Assembly: GCA_022451765.1 (NCBI GenBank)
Contig: JAKUNY010000013.1
Span: 1 to 17,421 of the forward strand
DNA length: 17,421 bases
Direction: 5' to 3'
Origin: Candidatus Poseidoniaceae archaeon
GTDB taxonomy: Archaea > Thermoplasmatota > Poseidoniia > Poseidoniales > Poseidoniaceae
Part shown: piece after piece, positions 7,854 through 14,995 of the stretch
Numbering within the stretch: the stretch's first letter is position 1
Layout of the letters: every line of letters begins with the position of its first letter
Notes under the pieces: model-generated
Told to the model about the DNA's origin: nothing
The model's database searches: none
The model's input: only the letters and a program-made list of their open reading frames with translations
Made by a program: the position numbers and the translations under genes

Positions 7854-9110
7854 TTATTGACCGTTGAAGGCTTCGATTGCTTCAACAACCTCAGAATCTT
7901 CCATCAATCTTCGTTGTGATTTTGCCACATCGAAAAGATGCGCAACGAGATTATCTGTAACCTCATAATTTCGTTGCTGAAGCCACCAGATGATGTTTGA
8001 GCGACCGGCCATATGGCCGATTCGAATCACTTGTTCGAGTCCAAATTCTCCTGCAGGAACACCCGAATAAACACGATCTGCAAGCCAATGATTACCTTTC
8101 TTCATGGCCTTGATGACTGCAGAAGCATGCACTCCGGTACCGGTTTCAAATGCATCTTGTCCGAATACAGGGTAATTCCTTGGAAGTGGAACTTCGGTGT
8201 ACTCGTGGGCTTTTTGCATATATTCGCCAAGTACCGAAAGATCATTATCAATTGCGCCCATGAGTTTGAGATTCACGAGAGTCTGATCGAGTGGCGCATT
8301 GCCTGCACGCTCTCCGAGGCCTAAGGCAGTTCCATGGACTACGTCAGCCCCAGCTTCAACCGCTGCAATGTTGTTGGCAACCCCCAATCCGCGATCTTGG
8401 TGGCCATGCCAGTTCACTTCGATGTCACGACGATTGTAACCTCCGTCTTTGATGACCTCTTCGTCGATGAACGCAAGTAATTTCTTGACGCCGTTCGGAG
8501 TTACGTGTCCGCATGTGTCACAAACACAAATGCGTCGTACACCAAGTTCCATAGCACGCTGATAGATGTTCTTGATGTCTTCTGGGTTTGAACGAGTCGT
8601 ATCTTCTGTGACAAACATGACCGGAACATCGTTTTCTACCGCAAAAGAAACCGCCTTTTCCATTGTTGAGAGAAGCTTTTCCATCGTCCACCCTTCTGCG
8701 TATTGACGAATTGGGCTGGTTCCGAGGAATGCAGAGGCTTGAATTTGGATTCCATGCTTTTGTTGAAGTTCAACCAGTGGTTCAATGTCATGCATCAGTG
8801 TACGGACTGCGGCACCGGGTCGAATGTTGTAGTCGTTTTAGGTTATGTGCGTGAGCATGGCATCGATGTGCTCGACATGGAGGGGTCCAGCACCTGGAAG
8901 TCCTAAATCGACCTTCTGAATTCCAAGTTTTTCCATGTAATCGATCAATTCTATTTTTTGATCAACGGAGGGGTTCCGAGCTGAAGGGCTCTGAAGACCA
9001 TCGCGCAAGGTTTCATCATCAAACCAAACACCATGTGGGTGGTTGTTTGGGTTTCGATTAAACTCGTACTCAATGGTATTCCAATCGTAAATCAATGAAT
9101 GCTCATCCAT
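7854..9110 (-). pseudogene. LeuA/homocitrate synthase-like enzyme (DRE-TIM metallolyase) interrupted by one in-frame TAA
   Basis: Family that condenses acetyl-CoA with a 2-oxoacid (2-isopropylmalate, homocitrate or citramalate synthases). A single frame spans 418 codons, broken only at codon 91 (8838-8840). The N-terminal piece (8838-9110) has DDETLRDG (31-38) with the catalytic Arg and a metal-binding Asp; the C-terminal piece (ATG at 8795) has WHGHQD with metal-binding His235 and His237, GLGERAGN (264-271) and a GHMAGRSNIIWWL linker segment. The residues on both sides of the TAA (...AMLTHIT / NDYNIRPGAAVRTL) read as continuous protein, so this is a nonsense codon and not a frameshift. Neither piece could form an active barrel alone. 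No LeuA allosteric domain is present. The ribosome site GGTGA lies six bases before 9110. It may be a real pseudogene, a strain variant or a sequencing error; exact substrate uncertain. Confidence 0.85.
8838..8840 (-). other. In-frame TAA within the LeuA-like gene
   Basis: The codon order is ACC-TAA-AAC, with the same reading frame and family-like sequence on both sides. One base change from AAA, GAA or CAA would restore Lys, Glu or Gln. Pyrrolysine decoding does not apply because that uses TAG. TAA ends other genes in the window, such as tpiA. Confidence 0.9.
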
Positions 9111-9123
9111 AACAATTCACCCA

Positions 9124-9138
9124 CGGGGAAATCCCCCG
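9124..9138. repeat. GC-rich hairpin upstream of the LeuA-like gene
   Basis: CGGGG-AAATC-CCCCG, a perfect 5-bp stem in the 78-base gap between the gyrA stop and the LeuA-like start, a few bases upstream of that gene's ribosome site (GGTGA at 9117-9121). No T-run follows on the minus strand, so it is not a typical intrinsic terminator. It might affect ribosome access or mark an mRNA end. Confidence 0.35.
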
Positions 9139-9188
9139 CACGTACCTACCAGACATGAATCATGTTTGAACTCGTCGATTGGAACATT

Positions 9189-12008
9189 TCACTCTTCCTC
9201 GGAGTCTAGTTCGGATTTTGCAGCCTGTGCAGTTTCAAATTCCTCGCGTGAAACAACGCCGTCGCCATCCGTGTCCATCGCATCAAACTCGTCTTCCTCG
9301 ATGAGCTCGGCAGGCAGGCGAGCCGTGAAAATAATCTCATCATCATGTGATTGCTTGTTCTTCGACCGTAATTCCATAATTCGGGTACCTTTGGTTGACT
9401 TGCCCGAGGTTTCCTTTGTCTGGTCGACCGCTAATCGAATCATCATACCTTTCTTGGTTAATACAAACAAATTGTCGTTTAGGTCAGGAATCCTGCGAAC
9501 GCTAACAAGCTCGTCAGCAACCTCTTCATCCAACTTCATTGTGCGAACACCCTTCGCTCCAGGGTTTGTCGATCGGTATCCATCGGTCATCATCTTTCGG
9601 TTACCGTCGTCATCGAATCGTTCATTGCCGTCCTTATCGAGGTCTGGAATCCGTTCCGCAGTACCCAATCGACTTCGCTTCGCCATGCCATACTTGGATA
9701 TCGTCAGAATTTGTGAGTCATAATCACTCATCGCAAGCATCCCTGCGACAAAACCTCCACCAGAACCCTTGCGTTCTGCGACCTTAATTCCATAAACGCC
9801 CCCAGATACGCGACCGGATGTACGAATCGCATCGCATTTGAAACGGCTGGCGTAACCGGTTGTTGAGATCATGACCACATCATCGCTATCCACGCTTTGC
9901 TGGACATTGACCAATGAATCGTTCTCAAGTTTAAACCGAAGAGCATATTTTCCATTACGGTTGATTCGAACATATTCGTGTAAATCCGTTTTCTTGATGA
10001 GTCCTAATTTCGTTGCAAAGAGCAGGAAATATCCCGAAGGAGGCCGCTTTTCGCCTTCCTCGAGTTTGACTTTAAGGCACCTTTCGGTCACGTCGTCAAC
10101 CAATTCCTTCGATATGGGAAGAATACTGACAATGTTCTCATCATCTTGCAGATTTTCGAGCAGATTTCTGATGTGTGTTCCTCGACTGTGTCGACTACCT
10201 TGTGGTGTTTCCCATGCTTTGAGCCCATATACACGTCCTAAATCGGTGAAAATCAGCAACCTGTCTTTGCTGCAACACGTGATGATTGACTGTGGAGAAT
10301 CTTCGTCTTTGGTCGCAACACCCTTCAGCCCTTTTCCACCTCGGTTTTGAATACGGAAAGTTTCAACTGGAACATGGCGGATATAATTGTCATCGGTGAG
10401 CGTGATAGCGATTGCTCGCTCCTCAATCAAGTCTTCTCGATCCATTGAAAGAGGCATCATGTTGATTTCAGAGCGTCGTTCATCACCATGACGCTCAACC
10501 ATTTGGTTGAGTTCTTCCATCAGGATGTTTAATCGACGCGTTCGAGAACCGATGATATCTTGCAAGTCTGCAATTTTTATCATCAACTCATCGTAGTCGT
10601 TTTGCACTTTCTCGACGTCGAGTCTGCTCAATTGGTACAACCTTCGTTCGGCAATGGCCTTGGCTTGTAGTTCAGTGAAGTCAAAGGCTGCAATACCTGG
10701 CATGGTCTCATTCCCTTGCAGGACAGATTCGAATTGTTCACGACTGGAACTAGCCTTTCCAACTGCAATGACATCGTCAATGCGGTCCTGTGCCTTGACC
10801 AAGCCTTGGAGAATATGAGCACGTGCTTCGGCTTTTTCCAATTCAAACTTAGCACGGCGCTCAATGACAGATTCCCTGTGCTCAACGTATGTGTGAAGCA
10901 TTGTTGGAAGGGTCAACAAAACAGGTCGTCCATCGAGAATGCCCATCATGTTGGCCGAATACGATTCCTGTAAACGACTCGATTTGAACAACTGGTTCAG
11001 GACCGCATGAGGGTCTGCGTTGTTTTTGACTTCGATGACGACACGAATCCCTTCTTTCGAAGATTCATCACGAATGTCTCGTATACCGATAACTGAACCT
11101 TTTGTGACGAGGTCAGCAATGTGAACAAGCATGTCTGATTTCTTTACTTGGTATGGGATTTCATGAACAATAATGCGCTTTCCTGTCGAATCATCAATGA
11201 CGTCACAGCGTGAGCGCACGTGGAATCGTCCTTTCCCGGTGGTATACATGTCGATGATTCCATCAATCCCGTGGATTGTTGCCCCTGTTGGGAAATCAGG
11301 CCCCTTGATGTGCTGCATGTACTCATCGATGGTGACTTGTGGCATTCCGTTGTTTTCCTCACCCTCTTCCAAAATACGTTGAACATGAACTTCAATGGCT
11401 CCGGCAACTTCGGTCAGGTTATGAGGAGGGATGCGGGTTGCCATTCCCACAGCGATACCGTCTGATCCATTGAGAAGCAAGTTGGGAAGTCGTGCAGGAA
11501 GCACGGTTGGCTCCATTTCAGAATCATCAAAGTGCGGTTGGAAAGCTACCGTCTTTTTGTCAATGTCTTCCAGCATGTGTTTGGAGATTCGATCCAGACG
11601 ACTTTCAGTATACCGCATAGCCGCTGGAGGGTCACCGTCGATTGACCCAAAATTTCCCTGCCCGTCAACCAATGGGTATCGAAGAGAGAATTCTTGAGCC
11701 ATTCGAACCATGGTATCGTAAATTGACTGATCACCGTGCGGGTGGTACTTACCCATGACTTCCCCGACCGAACGTGCAGATTTACTGAATTTTTTATCGG
11801 CTGTGTGTCCTCCTTCGTGCATGCCATACAGCACGCGCCGATGGACCGGTTTGAGGCCATCGCGAGCATCGGGCAATGCACGTCCGATAATTACAGACAT
11901 TGCGTAATTGATGTAGGATGTTTTCATTTCATCGTTGAGTGAGCGATTCAGCACCGTCCCTGTCTCAACAATTTCATCGGTCTCAATGTTCTCTTCCTCA
12001 GATGTCAA
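9189..12008 (-). CDS. gyrA: DNA gyrase subunit A with C-terminal EF-hand
   Basis: DNA-cleaving subunit of bacterial-type gyrase, which pairs with GyrB to introduce negative supercoils. The 939 residues show: ALPDARDGLKPVHRRVLYGM (44-63); the QRD-like region GKYHPHGDQSIYDTMVRMAQ (86-105); catalytic Tyr133 in AAMRYTESR; NLLLNGSDGIAVGMAT (176-191); a coiled-coil/gate region (about 375-510); and a beta-pinwheel C-terminal domain beginning near 528. The GyrA box reads QNRGGKG (554-560), not the usual QRRGGKG. Two oddities in the C-terminal domain are an Asp-rich loop (789-802) and, at the very end, an EF-hand (912-923). The TTG start at 12008 is fixed by GGAGGTGA six bases upstream; the gene overlaps gyrB by 11 bases and is surely co-translated with it. 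Presence in archaea reflects acquisition from bacteria (known for gyrase in Euryarchaeota). Confidence 0.97.
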   Translation of the reverse strand: MTSEEENIETDEIVETGTVLNRSLNDEMKTSYINYAMSVIIGRALPDARDGLKPVHRRVLYGMHEGGHTADKKFSKSARSVGEVMGKYHPHGDQSIYDTMVRMAQEFSLRYPLVDGQGNFGSIDGDPPAAMRYTESRLDRISKHMLEDIDKKTVAFQPHFDDSEMEPTVLPARLPNLLLNGSDGIAVGMATRIPPHNLTEVAGAIEVHVQRILEEGEENNGMPQVTIDEYMQHIKGPDFPTGATIHGIDGIIDMYTTGKGRFHVRSRCDVIDDSTGKRIIVHEIPYQVKKSDMLVHIADLVTKGSVIGIRDIRDESSKEGIRVVIEVKNNADPHAVLNQLFKSSRLQESYSANMMGILDGRPVLLTLPTMLHTYVEHRESVIERRAKFELEKAEARAHILQGLVKAQDRIDDVIAVGKASSSREQFESVLQGNETMPGIAAFDFTELQAKAIAERRLYQLSRLDVEKVQNDYDELMIKIADLQDIIGSRTRRLNILMEELNQMVERHGDERRSEINMMPLSMDREDLIEERAIAITLTDDNYIRHVPVETFRIQNRGGKGLKGVATKDEDSPQSIITCCSKDRLLIFTDLGRVYGLKAWETPQGSRHSRGTHIRNLLENLQDDENIVSILPISKELVDDVTERCLKVKLEEGEKRPPSGYFLLFATKLGLIKKTDLHEYVRINRNGKYALRFKLENDSLVNVQQSVDSDDVVMISTTGYASRFKCDAIRTSGRVSGGVYGIKVAERKGSGGGFVAGMLAMSDYDSQILTISKYGMAKRSRLGTAERIPDLDKDGNERFDDDGNRKMMTDGYRSTNPGAKGVRTMKLDEEVADELVSVRRIPDLNDNLFVLTKKGMMIRLAVDQTKETSGKSTKGTRIMELRSKNKQSHDDEIIFTARLPAELIEEDEFDAMDTDGDGVVSREEFETAQAAKSELDSEEE
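9240..9275 (-). other. EF-hand calcium-binding loop encoded at the GyrA C-terminus
   Basis: Residues 912-923, DTDGDGVVSREE, match the 12-residue EF-hand loop at every key position: Asp at 1, 3 and 5, Gly at 6, a hydrophobic residue at 8 and Glu at 12. Helix-forming sequence flanks it on both sides (ELIEEDEFDAM before, EFETAQAAKSEL after). Confidence 0.85.
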
Positions 12009-13947
12009 GGTTCGTCACCTCCTTTGCATGGCGTTCAATAAACGCACGTCGATCAGGTACGTCTTCTCCCATGAGAATCTCAAACATCCGATCGCTGTCT
12101 TCTGCATCCTTCACCGTGACTTTGAGCATGGTCCTCGTCTCCGGATTCATGGTTGTCTCCCACAGCTGTTCTGGGTTCATCTCACCAAGACCTTTGTATC
12201 GTTGAACACCAATTTTCGCATTCGGATTATCCCCTCGAAGTTCTTCGAGAATAGTATCTCGTTCTTCATCAGTAAAGGCGTATTTACTGACTCGACCTTT
12301 TGATAATTGGAACAGAGGAGGTTGCGCAATGTAGACATGCCCTCGTTCAATTGCAGGTCGCATGAATCTCCACAGGAACGTCAACATCAGCGTTCGAATG
12401 TGAGCGCCATCAACGTCAGCGTCTGTCATGATGATGATTTTGTTGTAGCGTAGTTTTTCAGTATCAAAACTGCCCTCATCCTCGCTGTTGTTTCCGACAC
12501 CTGCGCCAAGTGCACGAATCATGGTTTGAATCTCCTGATTTTGGAAGACTTTTGCTGCATTGTGCTTTTGACGCTCAACGTTCAGAATTTTACCTCGCAA
12601 TGGCAAAATTGCCTGAATACGCCTGTCTCGGCCAGTCTTTGCTGAACCACCGGCAGAGTCACCTTCCACGAGATAAACTTCGCATTCGCTCGGGTCTCTC
12701 GATTGGCAATCCGCAAGTTTCCCAGGTAGCCCTCCTCCTTCGAGAACGCCTTTTCGGCGGGTTAAATCCCGGGCTTTTCGCGCTGCTTCACGAGCCTTTG
12801 AAGCAAGAAGTGCCTTTTCCACAATCAGTTTTGCAACAGCAGGATTCTCCTCAAAGAATTCCCCTAATTTATCGTAGACGATCGTCTGGACGATACCTGT
12901 TACTTCACTGCTCACAAGTTTGTCTTTGGTTTGTGAAGAGAAAGATGGGTCTGGATGTTTTACACTCACAACCGCTGCGAGCCCTTCACGTACATCATCG
13001 CCCGAGAGGGAGTCACCCTTGAGTAAATTCTTCTTCTTTGCGTAGGAATTGACGGAACTTGTCAAGGCTGTTCGAAGACCGGACATGTGCGTTCCTCCAT
13101 CTTTGTTTCGAATGATGTTCGTGTAGCAGCGGATTGATTCGCTGAACGCATCGGACCATTGGAGGGCGACCTCTACCTCTACCAGCCAATTCTCAATCTC
13201 TTTTTCTCCGGAGATGGTTATGACATCGGAATGCAAAACCTCCCTTCGCTCGTTTAATTGGCCGACGTACTCCGTTAGACCGCCCTCGTAGAGATGCTCT
13301 GTTTGGTGAGGTTCATCGCCACGCACATCGAGAATTGTAATCTTTAGCCCTGCATTGAGAAACGCTGTTTCGCTCACCCTGGTTTCGATTTCCTCAAGGT
13401 TGAATTCGACCACTTCCGTGAAAATTGACAGGTCTGGTTTGAACGAAATATGGGTGCCCGTATCATCGCATGTTCCAATCTCCTTGAGCGATTCAACAGG
13501 AATTCCCGCTTCATATCTCTGGAAATAAACAACACCATCTCGATGGATCGTCATCTCCATCCATTCAGAAACTGCGTTAACGGCAGACACTCCAACACCG
13601 TGTAAGCCCCCTGAAACTTTGTATGAACTGTTGTCGAATTTTCCTCCTGCATGGAGTTTGGTCATGATAACCTCGGCTGCCGAAATTCCAAAGTCGTCGT
13701 GAATACCGACTGGAATCCCTCGGCCATAGTCGCGTACTGAAAGCGAGTGATCTGCATTGAGTATGATGTCAATCTGTTTTGTGTGGCCTGCGAGATGTTC
13801 GTCGACAGAATTGTCCACAACCTCCCATATGCAATGGTGAAGAGCTGAGCCATCATGAGGGTCCCCCAGATACATTCCTGGTCGTTTTCGAACAGCTTCA
13901 AGTCCTTCCAGAACTTGAATGCTCGCTGCATCATATCCTTCTTCCAT
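11998..13947 (-). CDS. gyrB: DNA gyrase subunit B
   Basis: ATPase subunit of gyrase. At 649 residues it is the compact form without the long insert seen in some proteobacterial GyrB. GHKL ATPase motifs: WEVVDNSVDE with catalytic Glu42, RDYGRGIPVGIH (72-83) with the ATP-binding Asp73, and GGLHGVGVSAVNAVS (113-127). The transducer domain follows (about 220-390), then the TOPRIM domain: YLVEGDSAGGSAKTGRDRR (425-443) with metal-binding Glu428, PLRGKILNVE (449-458) and MTDADVDGAHIRTL (507-520) with Asp509, Asp511 and Asp513. QRYKGLGEMNPEQLWETTM (582-600) is the usual C-terminal signature. GTGAT about eight bases before the ATG is a weak ribosome site. Its stop lies 11 bases inside gyrA. The upstream gap contains an inverted repeat and a TATA-like element that could control it. 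Confidence 0.97.
   Translation of the reverse strand: MEEGYDAASIQVLEGLEAVRKRPGMYLGDPHDGSALHHCIWEVVDNSVDEHLAGHTKQIDIILNADHSLSVRDYGRGIPVGIHDDFGISAAEVIMTKLHAGGKFDNSSYKVSGGLHGVGVSAVNAVSEWMEMTIHRDGVVYFQRYEAGIPVESLKEIGTCDDTGTHISFKPDLSIFTEVVEFNLEEIETRVSETAFLNAGLKITILDVRGDEPHQTEHLYEGGLTEYVGQLNERREVLHSDVITISGEKEIENWLVEVEVALQWSDAFSESIRCYTNIIRNKDGGTHMSGLRTALTSSVNSYAKKKNLLKGDSLSGDDVREGLAAVVSVKHPDPSFSSQTKDKLVSSEVTGIVQTIVYDKLGEFFEENPAVAKLIVEKALLASKAREAARKARDLTRRKGVLEGGGLPGKLADCQSRDPSECEVYLVEGDSAGGSAKTGRDRRIQAILPLRGKILNVERQKHNAAKVFQNQEIQTMIRALGAGVGNNSEDEGSFDTEKLRYNKIIIMTDADVDGAHIRTLMLTFLWRFMRPAIERGHVYIAQPPLFQLSKGRVSKYAFTDEERDTILEELRGDNPNAKIGVQRYKGLGEMNPEQLWETTMNPETRTMLKVTVKDAEDSDRMFEILMGEDVPDRRAFIERHAKEVTNLDI
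12015..12022 (-). promoter_or_regulatory. Shine-Dalgarno site of gyrA inside gyrB
   Basis: GGAGGTGA on the minus strand, within the codons for the last GyrB residues (KEVT) and six bases before the TTG start of gyrA at 12008. It decides that non-ATG start. Confidence 0.85.
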
Positions 13948-13987
13948 TTTATCATCACGTCCAGTCGAAAATTAGGCGCTGTCGGCC

Positions 13988-14030
13988 GTTTAACAAAGCA
14001 GCACTTCCGCCATCCCTCTAACTGTTAAAC
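13988..14030. repeat. Perfect 8-bp inverted repeat in the gyrB-aroD intergenic region
   Basis: Arms GTTTAACA (13988-13995) and TGTTAAAC (14023-14030) are separated by 27 bases, so the arm centres are 35 bases apart. It lies 40-80 bases upstream of gyrB and just before the TATA-like element at 14047. Spacing and position suit an operator for a dimeric regulator, but no binding protein is known from the sequence. Confidence 0.45.
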
Positions 14031-14046
14031 ATGCCTGACGAGAGAG

Positions 14047-14052
14047 TATAAA
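14047..14052. promoter_or_regulatory. TATA-like element between gyrB and aroD
   Basis: TATAAA on the plus strand (TTTATA on the minus strand). For aroD a TATA box here predicts transcription starting near 14073-14077, giving a leader of about 110 bases. It could also serve gyrB, about 100 bases away on the other strand. Identified by sequence only. Confidence 0.4.
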
Positions 14053-14077
14053 CCTAACCCTGAAGCAGTCTTCTGTG

Positions 14078-14101
14078 ATGCGTTTTTACCATGTGAAATA
14101 A
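14078..14101 (+). CDS. Possible seven-residue leader peptide upstream of aroD
   Basis: ATG to TAA encoding MRFYHVK. The ATG lies within a few bases of the transcription start predicted from the TATA-like element, so it could be read from a leaderless mRNA. Adjacent Phe and Tyr codons are suggestive in front of an aromatic-pathway gene, but a run this short easily occurs by chance and no ribosome site can be shown. Confidence 0.15.
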   Translation: MRFYHVK

Positions 14102-14111
14102 GGCTCCAAAC

Positions 14112-14149
14112 CCCAAGAAGTTGGGATGGAAAATCCATGAGTGCCATCC
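14112..14149 (+). promoter_or_regulatory. Alternative hairpins in the aroD leader
   Basis: Two small hairpins, CCCAA-GAAG-TTGGG (14112-14125) and ATGGA-AAA-TCCAT (14126-14138), share bases with a competing stem, GGATGG (14124-14129) with CCATCC (14144-14149). Forming the longer-range stem would break both small ones. No T-run follows, so any control would act on translation rather than termination. Stems are only 5-6 bp. Confidence 0.3.
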
Positions 14150-14184
14150 GTGAGCGTTAAGAAGAAGACGAAGGTCGGTTAATC

Positions 14185-14982
14185 ATGCCTGAACCGACCA
14201 TTTGCGTAGCACTCGACTCCACAAACGTTGATGACATGGTCGACGAGGCTGCTCGTGCATCAACTGCAGGTGCTGACCTCGTTGAAGTTCGATTTGACCG
14301 ACTCTACCTCACAAAGCCAGAACCAGTCGTTATCGAACAAGAAGACGGCGAGTCGAAGAGTGTTATGCCACCAGAAGCTGAGTGGCCAATTTCCGATGCA
14401 TCATCCATTGACGCAGAACAAACCATTCAGAAACTCAAGGATTCGATTGCTGTACCAGTAATTTTTACTGTCCGACCCCCAAGAGAAGGTGGGTTCTTCC
14501 CAGGGACAGAAGAAGAGCGATTGACGATCCTCCAACAAGCCATTGACTCAGGCGTCAGCTGGATTGATATTGAATCCTCCATCGAGGAAAAAACCGTGGA
14601 GGAGTTGATGGCCGTTGCAAAGAAAAAGGGCTGCAAAATTGTCTACTCAAGCCATGATATCAACGGCACTCCAAATTCGGAAGACATCGCTTCCTTTGTC
14701 CGTGACAACGGCGACAAGGCAGATCTTGTCAAGTTCTGCTCGACGGCGCATTCGCATTTGGACGCGTTGCAAATTGTTGATGCAGCCATCGAGCTCAAAG
14801 GAGAGGGCGTTGATTACAGCGTTATGGCTGTCAACAGTGGAGGCGATTGGGCTCGCATCCACGCACCAATTCTTGGTGTGAGTATGGTCTATGCAACCAT
14901 GTCAATGGAGCATCGTATTAGCGACAAAGGCCTCATCAACGTCCGTGATTTGCGAGACGCTTGGACACTTCTCGAGTATTGA
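14185..14982 (+). CDS. aroD: 3-dehydroquinate dehydratase, type I
   Basis: Third step of the shikimate pathway: dehydrates 3-dehydroquinate to 3-dehydroshikimate through a Schiff base. The 265-residue TIM-barrel protein has EVRFDRL (34-40) with the substrate-binding Glu/Arg, FTVRPPREGGFFPG (94-107), WIDIE (126-130), YSSHDINGTP (154-163) with catalytic His157, and LVKFCSTAHSHLDAL (181-195) with the Schiff-base Lys183. An acidic, Pro-rich insertion (about 42-80) follows strand 2. The C-terminal loop reads AVNSGGDWARIHAPILG instead of the more usual 'MGxxGxxSR' pattern, so that site diverges. The start ATG has only a weak AAGGT ribosome site. It converges with the secreted-protein gene, leaving 13 bases between the stops. 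Other aromatic-pathway genes are not in view. Confidence 0.92.
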   Translation: MPEPTICVALDSTNVDDMVDEAARASTAGADLVEVRFDRLYLTKPEPVVIEQEDGESKSVMPPEAEWPISDASSIDAEQTIQKLKDSIAVPVIFTVRPPREGGFFPGTEEERLTILQQAIDSGVSWIDIESSIEEKTVEELMAVAKKKGCKIVYSSHDINGTPNSEDIASFVRDNGDKADLVKFCSTAHSHLDALQIVDAAIELKGEGVDYSVMAVNSGGDWARIHAPILGVSMVYATMSMEHRISDKGLINVRDLRDAWTLLEY

Positions 14983-14995
14983 AGATGCGTTTCTG

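Noticed and set aside
8795..8840. Frameshift as the cause of the split LeuA-like gene
   Set aside because: Codon counting shows both halves are in the same frame, so a nonsense codon explains it fully. Pyrrolysine was also rejected because the codon is TAA, not TAG.
9166..9723. A 185-codon plus-strand open frame opposite gyrA
   Set aside because: It is antisense to unmistakable gyrA sequence, its product is Ser-rich with no family features, and it arises from the codon bias of gyrA.
12510..13022. A 170-codon plus-strand open frame opposite gyrB
   Set aside because: It lies entirely over the conserved GyrB TOPRIM and transducer region on the other strand; no ribosome site or recognisable domain.
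14137..14184. Extension of aroD upstream through an in-frame short reading frame (MSAIRER, TAA)
   Set aside because: A TAA at 14158-14160 separates it from aroD, and type I dehydroquinases normally begin close to the 'TICVAL' strand, as they do from the ATG at 14185.
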